Shown piece by piece: positions 51,073 to 59,310 of a stretch of 64,000 nucleotides of DNA. Both the position numbers and the translations under genes were made by a program. The notes beneath the pieces are model-generated. The model did not search any database and was not told where the DNA came from. It worked only from the letters and a program-made list of their open reading frames with translations. The DNA comes from Labilithrix luteola (GTDB lineage: Bacteria > Myxococcota_A > Polyangia > Polyangiales > Polyangiaceae), in NCBI RefSeq assembly GCF_001263205.1, contig NZ_CP012333.1, positions 10,273,501 through 10,337,500 on the forward strand. Direction: 5' to 3'. Numbering within the stretch: position 1 is the first letter of the stretch; each line of letters opens with the position of its first letter.

Positions 51073-51363
51073 ATGGGCGGCATGAGCGACACGCGCAACA
51101 CGGACTCGAGCTCGGGCTCGGGCTCGCTCTCGCACGCGGACGTCACCCAGCTCTGGGCGAAATTCCGGGCGGGAGAGACGGTGCATTGCCCCCGCGATGC
51201 CCACGGAATCGCGCTCGCGGTCGACGGTGCGGCCAAGGCCTACCGGCTCGTCTGCACGAAATGCGGGCTCGCTTCGCCATGGTTCAGCACGGGTCCGTCC
51301 GGCGTGGTGTTCAAAAGCCCGCCTGCAACGCTGAACCCGAACGGCAACGCTGCGGACGAGTAG
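51073..51363 (+). CDS. Small zinc-ribbon-like protein
   Basis: Protein of 96 residues. The N-terminus is Ser/Gly-rich (SSSGSGSLSHADVTQLWAKF), followed by a possible zinc site HCPRD and CTKCG separated by 25 residues, then a flexible tail. ATG 51073 has GGGAGGG close upstream. I recognise no family. It may be a transcription- or ribosome-associated ribbon protein, but nothing in the neighbourhood supports one choice. Confidence 0.6.
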   Translation: MGGMSDTRNTDSSSGSGSLSHADVTQLWAKFRAGETVHCPRDAHGIALAVDGAAKAYRLVCTKCGLASPWFSTGPSGVVFKSPPATLNPNGNAADE

Positions 51364-51487
51364 CGCGGGCGGTTCGAGCCCCGGACGCTCGTGCATTCTG
51401 TTTGCGCGGGCGGCTGAGCCGCTGTCCCACGCTCGAGCTGTCGCGGGACGGCGAACGATCGCGACCGGGACACTTCCGCGCGCTCGT

Positions 51488-51673
51488 TTGACGAAGCTCC
51501 GCTGGTCTGTCATTTTCTCGGGCAAGGCGATGTTCACGACCCGCGAGGCCCAGCTCCAGACGATGTCTTACGGACACAAGCGTCCGAATGACTTCGTTTG
51601 CGGCGTCGCTCTCGCTGCGGTTCCGGTGGTCTCCATGATCCCGGCGCTCTCGAAGGTCGAGGACAGAATTTAG
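51488..51673 (+). CDS. Possible small protein in the MATE upstream gap
   Basis: Sixty-one codons from a TTG (MTKLRWSVIFSGKAMF), ending VSMIPALSKVEDRI. Codon third positions are GC-rich but no Shine-Dalgarno is seen and no family is recognised. The rest of the 381-nt gap 51364-51744 shows no other gene or clear regulatory structure. Confidence 0.25.
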   Translation: MTKLRWSVIFSGKAMFTTREAQLQTMSYGHKRPNDFVCGVALAAVPVVSMIPALSKVEDRI

Positions 51674-51744
51674 TCGCCCTGCGTGTTTCCCGGAGCCCCC
51701 GGACGCTCGTGGCGTCGAAAGGGGGCTCGCTGGAGAGACACGTC

Positions 51745-53244
51745 ATGACAACCGAAGAAACATTGGAAGAGGCACTCGAACCTCGGCGGAAACGCGAGGT
51801 CGCCCCCGGACCGCGCTCGGGCGCGGACGACACGACGGACGGCGAAGCACGCCGCCCCGTCGATCCGGTAGGGCGACCGAAAGCGCCGAACCAGGTCTCT
51901 GACCTCGACGTCATGAAAGACCCGCTGCGTGAGCTCGTTCAGCTCGCGTGGCCCATCGCAGCAGCGATGCTCGGCGAGACCGCGATCGGTCTGGTCGACA
52001 CGAAGCTCGTCGGTGGGTTGGGCGCAAGCGCGCTCGGCGGCGTCGGCATCGCGACGACGATCATGTTCCTGTTCTATTCGCTCGTCTTCGGGTTGATGCG
52101 CGGCGTGAAAGTGCGGACCGCACACGCCATCGGAGAAGGACGCGGCGACGACGGCTTCGCCTATGCCAAGGCGGGCATGCTCATCGGCGGCGTCCTCGGC
52201 GTCGTCGTGCTGTTCGCCTGCCGCAACGTCGAGCCCGCCCTCGCCTTCCTCGGCGCCGAGGCATCGATCGTCCCCTTCGCACGCGACTTCGCAGCGGCCA
52301 TCACGCTCGGCGCACCGGCCACGTGCGCGCTCGCGGCCCTCATCCAACACCGTCAGGCCATCGGCGATTCACGCACACCGATGGTCGTCGGGATCACGGG
52401 CAACATCTTCAACGCAACGTTCGCATACGGCCTGATTTATGGCCGTTTCGGGCTTCCTGCGCTCGGCGTTCGAGGTGGTGGTTACGCCACGGCCACGACC
52501 GAGATGCTCGAGCTCGCCGTGATGGTGGCGCTGCTCGTCCGCGACGAACGTCGCATGCGGGCGAAGGCCACGGGTCCCTCGATGACGCTTCGCAAAGCGA
52601 TCACCGACGTCGCGGAGCTCGGTATCCCGACGGGTTTGCAGTTCGGAGCGGAGATGCTCGCCTTCTCCACGTTCACCGCGTTGCTCTCGGGGATCGGCAA
52701 GGAGGAAATCGCGTCCCACCAGATCGCGCTCAACGTGATCCGCGTCTCGTTCCTCCCCGGCATCGCCGTGTCCGAAGCCGCGAGCGTACTCGTTGGACGC
52801 GCCCTCGGACAGAAGCGCCTCGGAGAAGCCGATTCGGTCGCAAAGCGCGCGCTGCTCATCGCGGTCGGCTTCATGGCCGTGTGCGGCGTCGCGTTCGCGT
52901 TCTTCGGCGGCTTCATCGCCGAATTCTTCTCGAGCGATCCGACGGTGGCGTCGATCACGCGACGGCTGCTCTTCGTCGCCGCGTTCTTCCAGGTGCTCGA
53001 TGCCGTGAACATCGTCCTCCGCGGCTCGCTCCGCGGCGCGAAGGACGTGCGCGCGGTGGCGATCATCGGCATCGCGGTCGTTTGGACGTGCGTGCCGACG
53101 AGTGCGTACCTGTTCGGCAAGCTCGCCGGACTCGGCGCCCTCGGTGGCTGGCTCGGCTTCATCGCCGAGACGACCTTCAGTGCCGCCTTCTTCTGGCGCC
53201 GATGGTCGCGTGGAAGCTGGCGCGCCAACTACGTCACGCGTTGA
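51745..53244 (+). CDS. MATE-family multidrug/metabolite exporter
   Basis: Inner-membrane cation-coupled exporter of 499 residues with about twelve helices. MATE features include ELVQLAWPIAAAMLGETAIG at the start of the first helix, VDTKLVGGLGASALGGVGIA as the characteristic loop, ATCALAALIQHRQAIGDSRT, and a second-half repeat LGIPTGLQFGAEMLAFSTFT with ASHQIALNVIRVSFLPGIAV. About 60 Glu/Arg-rich residues precede the first helix. ATG 51745 has GGAGAG upstream. It ends in a convergent terminator shared with the MYXO-CTERM gene. Confidence 0.93.
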   Translation: MTTEETLEEALEPRRKREVAPGPRSGADDTTDGEARRPVDPVGRPKAPNQVSDLDVMKDPLRELVQLAWPIAAAMLGETAIGLVDTKLVGGLGASALGGVGIATTIMFLFYSLVFGLMRGVKVRTAHAIGEGRGDDGFAYAKAGMLIGGVLGVVVLFACRNVEPALAFLGAEASIVPFARDFAAAITLGAPATCALAALIQHRQAIGDSRTPMVVGITGNIFNATFAYGLIYGRFGLPALGVRGGGYATATTEMLELAVMVALLVRDERRMRAKATGPSMTLRKAITDVAELGIPTGLQFGAEMLAFSTFTALLSGIGKEEIASHQIALNVIRVSFLPGIAVSEAASVLVGRALGQKRLGEADSVAKRALLIAVGFMAVCGVAFAFFGGFIAEFFSSDPTVASITRRLLFVAAFFQVLDAVNIVLRGSLRGAKDVRAVAIIGIAVVWTCVPTSAYLFGKLAGLGALGGWLGFIAETTFSAAFFWRRWSRGSWRANYVTR

Positions 53245-53259
53245 ACGCGAAATAGGGTG

Positions 53260-53291
53260 AAGCCCGCACGGGTCGGGGTCCGTGCGGGCTT
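53260..53291. terminator. Inverted repeat between convergent genes, probable terminator
   Basis: AAGCCCGCACGG (53260-53271) and CCGTGCGGGCTT (53280-53291) make a perfect 12-bp stem with an 8-nt loop, between the MATE and MYXO-CTERM genes. A and T dinucleotides flank it, but there is no U-tract. Confidence 0.6.
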
Positions 53292-53380
53292 CGGAGGGTT
53301 CGGAATACGCGGAGAGAGCTTTTGGGAGGAGGAGGACGCCTCTCCGCGTATGCCTTACCAAAGTCGAGTCGCCTGACGAA

Positions 53381-54820
53381 TCAGGCGGCGTTGCGCCGGC
53401 GGCGAATCATGACCGCGGCGCCGAGTGCGGCGAGGCCGATGCCGGCCCAACCGGAAGAGTTCGTGGTGCCGCCGGTGGTCTTGCAGCCGCAGCCGCTGGC
53501 GGTTGCCGGCGTGGGAAGATCGGCGTCGCCTTCCGTCGCGCCGATGTCTGCGCCGTTCGCGCCGACCTTGAACTTCTGGGCAGGCGAGTCTGGGTCGTTC
53601 GACTGAATCGTGATCTCGCCCTCCGCAGGGCCGGCGTTGTCGGCGGCAAACGAGATCTTGATGTCCGTCTTGCCCTTCGGCTCGATCGTGATCTGGCCGC
53701 TGGGAACCTTGAACTGCGAATCCGACGTCTTCACCGTGAACACCGCGGCCTTCTCACCGGTGTTCTTGATGGTGACCGACTTCGTCGCGGAGCCGCCCGC
53801 CTTCACGTCACCGAAATCGTAACCCTTGGTGGGCGCCTTGACGTTCGGAAGCGGGAGGTGAACGAGGACGCTCTGGAACGCAACCTTCTGCGGCGGCGTG
53901 GTGTAGTCCATCGCGAAGGCGGTGATCGACGGCTCGAACGTGATGTCGGTACCGTTGATCGACGTGATCCTGATGAAGGGCTGAATCTTGATCGAACCGT
54001 TGACGACCATCTCGCCTTCGAGCGAGAGCATCGTCTCGAGATAGTCGCCGTCCTGGATCGTCACTGTGGTCTGGCCACCGGAGCTGGATATGACACCGTC
54101 GGCCCCGTCGAACCGCACGGACTTCGACGCATACGTGAAGGTCGGGTTGGTGATCGCACGAACGCCCATGGTGCCCGTGACGTAGTCGGAGATGAGCTCC
54201 GGCAGGACGCTCAGATCGACTTCGAAGAGCTTCGCGTTCTCGAGATCGGGCGCGTTGAGCTTGGTGTCGACCTTGGTGAAACCCCAAGGCGCGAACGCCT
54301 GGGTCGCCTTCGAGTCGTAGTTGAAACGCGCGCCGGGGATCTTGTTGATGAGCTTCGTCGCGTCGTAATCGAAAGACGCATTCATTCCCCAGCCGCTGAG
54401 CGACGCGCGAACCGTCGGCGCGAGCGAGTGGCGAACCGCCACCGAGCCGTCGGTCGTCGCGCCGTTGACGGCGGTGAGGACGATCTTCTTGTCCCCAGTC
54501 CAGCTCGCCTCGACCGTCGCCCCCTTCGGCATGTCGATGATGAAGAGCGGGCCAGCGTTCTTGACCGGCTCGATTTCGACGAGGGCCTCGAGGCTCGCCG
54601 TGACGCCACCACCGCTGAGTGAGTAGGTGCCCGTCGAGATCGACGTGCCGAGGCCCTTGTTGAACTCGTAGCGGAGCGCCGTGCTGGCGATCGCCGAGTT
54701 GGCCGTCTCCTCGACGTTCACGTCCGCCTTGGCGTTCGCTGCGCTAAGCATCGTGCCCGCGAGCGTGGCGGCCACCAATCCAAACCGGAACGCAGTGCGA
54801 AGAGAGGTGTGAGCGCGCAT
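53381..54820 (-). CDS. Surface protein with ASH-type Ig domain and MYXO-CTERM sorting signal
   Basis: Secreted protein of 479 residues. ATG 54820, preceded by GGAGGACACT, gives a signal peptide (FGLVAATLAGTMLSAANAKA). A large beta-rich domain (about 40-345) is followed by an Ig-like choice-of-anchor/ASH domain (GYDFGDVKAGGSATKSVTIK, TGEKAAVFTV, SNDPDSPAQKF; about 350-440). The C-terminus has a Gly-Cys-Gly-Cys motif (ASGCGCKTTGG), a membrane helix (AGIGLAALGAAVMI) and a basic end (RRRRNAA), which is the MYXO-CTERM sorting signal. Myxosortase cleavage near the Cys would leave it on the cell surface. The N-terminal domain is not recognised. Confidence 0.88.
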   Translation of the reverse strand: MRAHTSLRTAFRFGLVAATLAGTMLSAANAKADVNVEETANSAIASTALRYEFNKGLGTSISTGTYSLSGGGVTASLEALVEIEPVKNAGPLFIIDMPKGATVEASWTGDKKIVLTAVNGATTDGSVAVRHSLAPTVRASLSGWGMNASFDYDATKLINKIPGARFNYDSKATQAFAPWGFTKVDTKLNAPDLENAKLFEVDLSVLPELISDYVTGTMGVRAITNPTFTYASKSVRFDGADGVISSSGGQTTVTIQDGDYLETMLSLEGEMVVNGSIKIQPFIRITSINGTDITFEPSITAFAMDYTTPPQKVAFQSVLVHLPLPNVKAPTKGYDFGDVKAGGSATKSVTIKNTGEKAAVFTVKTSDSQFKVPSGQITIEPKGKTDIKISFAADNAGPAEGEITIQSNDPDSPAQKFKVGANGADIGATEGDADLPTPATASGCGCKTTGGTTNSSGWAGIGLAALGAAVMIRRRRNAA

Positions 54821-55106
54821 AGTGTCCTCCGGCTGCTGACCGCGGCGGCGTCGCCGAAGGGTCAGAGTCCTTCCCGTTTGGCCTGCCCGTCTGAGCCCCG
54901 ACAGCCCCGAGCTGGCGTGACGAGGCTTAGAGCATGAGTCGTGCCGTCGGGGTGTGACCTTCACCGAGATGTCAGCTTCGATGAATTTCAGCCAGTTACC
55001 AGGATCCACCCGTCGTTGTTACAGGTACGCTGAACGGGGCCCCTCGAGTACATGATCCACCCCTGGATCGCGACGACAACCAGCTGACGGCGGTAGGATC
55101 GGAAAC

Positions 55107-57062
55107 GTGGCGTCGGCCGCAACTGCGCAGAAGAGAACGTGTCCTCGGTGTGGTGGAGCGTTCGATCAGGACGCCGCCTTCTGTCCGCGCGATGGGACGA
55201 AGCTCCAGCCCGAGGGCGACGCCGTCGTTCCGGCCGACCCGTACCTCGGAACCGTCATTGGCGACGACATCGAGATCCGCGCGGTCGCCGGCGTGGGCGG
55301 CATGGGTCGCGTCTATCGCGCTCACCAGCGTCGCGTCGATCGCGACGTCGCCGTGAAGATCCTCCACCGCGAGCTCTCGAGCAACACGCAGCTCGTGCAG
55401 CGCTTCCACCGAGAAGCGAAGATCGCGAGCAAGCTCCAACATCCACACGTCGTCGAGATGTACCTGGCTGGCCAACTGCCGGACGGCGCGCTCTACATCG
55501 TGATGGAGTACCTCGACGGCCTCTCCCTCGCGTCCGCGCTCGCCTCGGCGGGTGGAACGATGCCCCTCGGCCGCGCCATCGGCATCATCCTGCAGATCTG
55601 CGACGCGGTCGGCGAAGGGCACGCGCGCGGCATCGTCCATCGCGATCTCAAACCCGAGAACGTGATGCTCGTGCGCCGCGCCGAGATCATCGATTGGGCC
55701 AAGGTGCTCGACTTCGGCATCGCCAAGGTGAGCCTCGGCGAGCAGTCGATGGAGACGGCCGCCGGCCACATCTTCGGAACCGCACGCTACATCTCGCCGG
55801 AAGGCGCGCAGGGCGCGATCGTCGGAACGCCGGGCGACGTGTATTCGATCGCCACCATCTTCTACCAGCTGCTCGCCGGCCGAACGCCGTTCCACGCGGA
55901 TCAACCGGTGGGCATGCTCATCCAGCACATCCACGAGACGCCTCCCCTTCTCCGATCGTGGCCGAACGCCAAAGACGTTCCGGAGCCCATCGCGAACGTG
56001 GTGATGACGAACCTCGCGAAGGACCCCGCGCAGCGCGCACCCAACGCACGAGCGTTCGCGACCGCGATCGCGGCGGCGGCCTCCCAGGCGGCGATCGCCT
56101 ACGACAACACAGGCCTTGCCTCGCGCTTCGCGGGCAGCGCGGGAGAGTCTCGGCCCAGCGCCTCCGGGATTGCCCTCGCGCAAGCGCTCGAGCCGACGCT
56201 GGACGACTCGTTCAAGCCGCCGCCCATGCCGGCCATCACGCCCGCGGATGGGCCAGCTGTGACGCAAAGCGACCCGAGCCCACCGCCCACGGCGAGGACC
56301 GGCTCGCTCGTTGCCACGCCCGAGCCCTCGAAAGATCGCAAACACTCGCTCGTCGTCGTGGTCCTCGCGTTCCTTCTCGGTATCGCGATCGCCGTCATCG
56401 TCACGCAACAGATCGCCAAGCACGGCGAGGAAGCGCACCGATCCTACGTGGCGAAGACGCGACGCGCGCTCGCCGAGAGTCGCTATGTCACGCCTCCCGG
56501 CAACAACGTGAAAGAGCTCGTCACCGCGGGTCTCCAGCGTTGGCCCGACGACGGCGACCTCGCCGCGATCCGGTCCGATGCGGCGCACGAGATGGTGACG
56601 CGCTCGATGGCGGCGCGCTCCGCAGGCGACGTGGGCGGTGCACTCGCCCTCGTGCGTGACGCCGCTCAGCTCGATCCCACGGATCACTCCGCGCGGATGC
56701 TGCGCGGACAGTACGAAGACGACCTCCGCGCGCTCGAGAACGGCACGATGACGACCGGATCGCCGAGGGTCCTCGTCACCGCGCCATCCATGGCCAAGCC
56801 TTCCGCCCCGATCACCATCGACGTGCGCATCCTTCCGGGGAATTCGGGCCCGAACGCCAAGGTCGCCGCGATGACGCTCACGATCTTCCAGAACCTGAGG
56901 ACGACGAACGGCACCGTCGTAGCGCTCGTGCCCGTGGGCGATGCGTTCCACTTCAAGGCAGAGGCGAACGCTCCCGCCCTCGGCAGCTACGACGTCGTCT
57001 TCGAAGCCACGGTCGATGGTCGTGCCATCCGAGCGGAGCGCGACCTCGACGTCCTCGAGTGA
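55107..57062 (+). CDS. Hanks-type Ser/Thr protein kinase with N-terminal zinc ribbon
   Basis: Transmembrane kinase of 651 residues starting at GTG 55107. The zinc ribbon is CPRCG/CPRDG near residues 12-30. The kinase domain has glycine loop GVGGMGRVYR, VAVKILHRE, HRDLKPENVM, DFG in VLDFGIAKV, and an activation segment with GTARYISPEGAQG. It ends near residue 330, then comes a Pro-rich segment and one membrane helix (VVVVLAFLLGIAIAVIVTQQ near 420). The outer region of about 220 residues contains repeat-like helices and a beta-rich end. Catalytic residues are intact. It converges with the kinase at 57064-59172 with one base between stop codons. Confidence 0.95.
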   Translation: MASAATAQKRTCPRCGGAFDQDAAFCPRDGTKLQPEGDAVVPADPYLGTVIGDDIEIRAVAGVGGMGRVYRAHQRRVDRDVAVKILHRELSSNTQLVQRFHREAKIASKLQHPHVVEMYLAGQLPDGALYIVMEYLDGLSLASALASAGGTMPLGRAIGIILQICDAVGEGHARGIVHRDLKPENVMLVRRAEIIDWAKVLDFGIAKVSLGEQSMETAAGHIFGTARYISPEGAQGAIVGTPGDVYSIATIFYQLLAGRTPFHADQPVGMLIQHIHETPPLLRSWPNAKDVPEPIANVVMTNLAKDPAQRAPNARAFATAIAAAASQAAIAYDNTGLASRFAGSAGESRPSASGIALAQALEPTLDDSFKPPPMPAITPADGPAVTQSDPSPPPTARTGSLVATPEPSKDRKHSLVVVVLAFLLGIAIAVIVTQQIAKHGEEAHRSYVAKTRRALAESRYVTPPGNNVKELVTAGLQRWPDDGDLAAIRSDAAHEMVTRSMAARSAGDVGGALALVRDAAQLDPTDHSARMLRGQYEDDLRALENGTMTTGSPRVLVTAPSMAKPSAPITIDVRILPGNSGPNAKVAAMTLTIFQNLRTTNGTVVALVPVGDAFHFKAEANAPALGSYDVVFEATVDGRAIRAERDLDVLE

Positions 57063-57063
57063 C

Positions 57064-59172
57064 TCACCGATCGGGCGTGACGAGCGACATCGCGCAGCGG
57101 AAACCCACGCCATGGCTACGCAGGCCGGGCTGGCTGCGGAACCGATACGTGGGGCGCACCCAGCCCACGTCCGCGCCGTTCCACGAACCGCCGCGCATGA
57201 CGCGCTCCTTGCCTTCCGCTGGCCCCTTCGGATCGGCGACGGCATCCGGCTTGTAGACGTCGTACCAGTCCGAGGCCCACTCCCACACGTTGCCGACCAC
57301 ATCCTGAAGGCCGAAGGGCGACGCTCCCTTGGGGAACGAGCCGACGGGTGCCGTGTTCGCGAACCCGTCGTCAGCGGCGTACATCGGGTCCATGGGCTCG
57401 CCGTTCTTCTTGCCCCAGGCGACACATTCCTTGCCGCATGCGTTGAGCCGGTCGCCGTTCATCGGAGGGTCGTCCCCCCACGGGTAGCGGCGCCCGTCGG
57501 AGCCGCGCGTCGCGAACTCCCATTCGGCTTCGGTCGGTAGACGCTTGCCGGTCGCCTTGCAGTACGCCGAGGCGAGCTCCCAATCCACGCAGTTCACCGG
57601 GTGCTGAGCGCGGCCTTCCGGGTCGCGCATGTTGCAGAGCGGGTCGTAGACTTTGTGCTCGCGCGGCGTGATGCCGACCCATTCGTTCTCGATCGGAGCT
57701 CGCTTGCAGTCTCCCCGATCACTGCATTCCTTGTATTTTGCAACGGTCACTTCGGTGGTGTCGATGCAATAGGTCGGAAGAGTGACCTGGTGAGCTGGCC
57801 GCTCGTTCTCCTCGTCCTTCTTGTCGTCCGAGCCCATGAAGAACTTTCCGCCGGGGATCGTCTTCATTCCCTCGGGGCACGCTGGTGCCGGCGGCTTCGC
57901 GGGTGGGACCGAAGCCGATGGAATGGCCGACGACGAGCTCGGGGCATCCGGAGGGATGATGTTCTCGTGGCCGCGGAGCGCGAACATGTAGACGCCGCCG
58001 GCGACGAGTGCGGCAGCGGCAATCGTCGCTGCGCCGAGTCCGACGAAGAGGACGACCGGCGAACGCTCACGTTTGCCTGCCGGCGGAACGGACCTCTTCG
58101 GCGGTCCCGATGGGATGCCATGCTGATCGGACGACGCGGTCATCCCGGGCGCAAAGGGGACGTTGCCGGAGATGGGATCGGCGGCAGCGGCTCTACCCGA
58201 GCTGCGTTGCGCGTCCGTCCACGTCATGCCGCGCATCGGCTCCATCGCGAGCGCCGAGCGAAGCGCATCCCAGAACTCGCCCATCGAACGGAAACGGTCG
58301 TCGGGACTCACCGCGAGCGCGCGGGCGACGATTGCCTCGACGCCATCCGAAACCTCGACACCGAACGCACGCGGCGTGGGACGCCGTTTCGGGTCCATCG
58401 CGGCGAAGGCTAGCTGCGTGAGGTTGTCTCCTGCGAGCGGCTCTCTTTGCGATACGAGCTCGGTGAAGATGAGCGCGAGCGCAAAGACGTCCGTCCAGGG
58501 GCCCGTCGCGCCTAGCTCTCGGGAGAACTGTTCGGGCGAGCCGTAGGCCGGCGTGAACGACGACACGAGGCCTTGCGTCTTCGCAAAGCCGCCGTTCATC
58601 CGCTCCATGTCTTGCACGACCTTGGCAATGCCGAAGTCGAGCAGCTTCACCGTGAAGTCGCCGCGGGGATCGCCGAGAACGAAGATGTTCGCCGGCTTCA
58701 CGTCACGATGCGCGATGCCCTTCTTGTGCGCGAGCGCGAGGGCGACTGCCGCAGGCTCGAGGATGGCGAGCGCCTGCTCCGGCGTTCGCGGAGGAAGTCC
58801 GCGCGCACGCTCGTCGTCGAGAACCTGCTCGAGCGACGTGCCCTCGAGCCACTCGAGGACCATGTAGGGCATCTCGCGACCGTCTTGCATGCGGAGCATG
58901 CCGACGTCGCGCGCCTGGCAGATCGCGGCGGACCGCTCCGACAGCTCGGCCAGCAGCGCACCTTCCTGGATGAAGCTCTGCACGAGCTCGCCGCGCCGCT
59001 CGGGCGGGAGATCGCCGAGCGTACGAAACACCTTGATGGCCACCGGTCGGTTCCAAACGAGGTGCATCGCGCGGTAGACGATGGCGAAGCCACCCTCGCC
59101 GACGACGCGTTCGATGGCGTATTTCTCGGCGACGGTGGTACCGATGAGCGAGAGCGGATCGGGCAACGACAT
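57064..59172 (-). CDS. Ser/Thr protein kinase fused to sulfatase-modifying-factor-like domain (copy A)
   Basis: Kinase of 702 residues from ATG 59172. The kinase domain has GEGGFAIVYR, VAIKVFRTL, HRDVKPANIF, DFG in LLDFGIAKV and GSPEQFSRELGATGPWTDVF. One membrane helix lies near residue 385. The C-terminal domain (about 440-700) is of the FGE/SUMF1 fold: GGKFFMGSDD, RLPTEAEWEFATRG, GNVWEWASDWY and RVMRGGSWNG, ending GVGFRCAM. The Cys pair that makes formylglycine in true FGE enzymes is absent (RGGSWNGADVGW), so the domain more likely binds a ligand. Many other Cys (YCID, CSDRGDC, CGKEC) may form disulfides outside the membrane. It is a close paralogue of the next gene. Confidence 0.95.
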   Translation of the reverse strand: MSLPDPLSLIGTTVAEKYAIERVVGEGGFAIVYRAMHLVWNRPVAIKVFRTLGDLPPERRGELVQSFIQEGALLAELSERSAAICQARDVGMLRMQDGREMPYMVLEWLEGTSLEQVLDDERARGLPPRTPEQALAILEPAAVALALAHKKGIAHRDVKPANIFVLGDPRGDFTVKLLDFGIAKVVQDMERMNGGFAKTQGLVSSFTPAYGSPEQFSRELGATGPWTDVFALALIFTELVSQREPLAGDNLTQLAFAAMDPKRRPTPRAFGVEVSDGVEAIVARALAVSPDDRFRSMGEFWDALRSALAMEPMRGMTWTDAQRSSGRAAAADPISGNVPFAPGMTASSDQHGIPSGPPKRSVPPAGKRERSPVVLFVGLGAATIAAAALVAGGVYMFALRGHENIIPPDAPSSSSAIPSASVPPAKPPAPACPEGMKTIPGGKFFMGSDDKKDEENERPAHQVTLPTYCIDTTEVTVAKYKECSDRGDCKRAPIENEWVGITPREHKVYDPLCNMRDPEGRAQHPVNCVDWELASAYCKATGKRLPTEAEWEFATRGSDGRRYPWGDDPPMNGDRLNACGKECVAWGKKNGEPMDPMYAADDGFANTAPVGSFPKGASPFGLQDVVGNVWEWASDWYDVYKPDAVADPKGPAEGKERVMRGGSWNGADVGWVRPTYRFRSQPGLRSHGVGFRCAMSLVTPDR

Positions 59173-59310
59173 CTTCGAAGATCCCCGCGAGGGCAAAAGG
59201 CTCGGCGAGATTACCTCAGAGCCTACGCGTGACCCCTCCTCTCGGTTTCGAGATCGCTCCGAGATCGCTCGAAGCTCGCGCCAATCGTTCGCTTTCGATG
59301 CCGAACACCG

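Noticed and set aside
54996..57425. Long minus-strand open frame of 809 codons opposite the kinase at 55107
   Set aside because: Kinase motifs on the plus strand are unmistakable; the antisense translation is Arg/Asp/Glu-rich with no recognisable domain.
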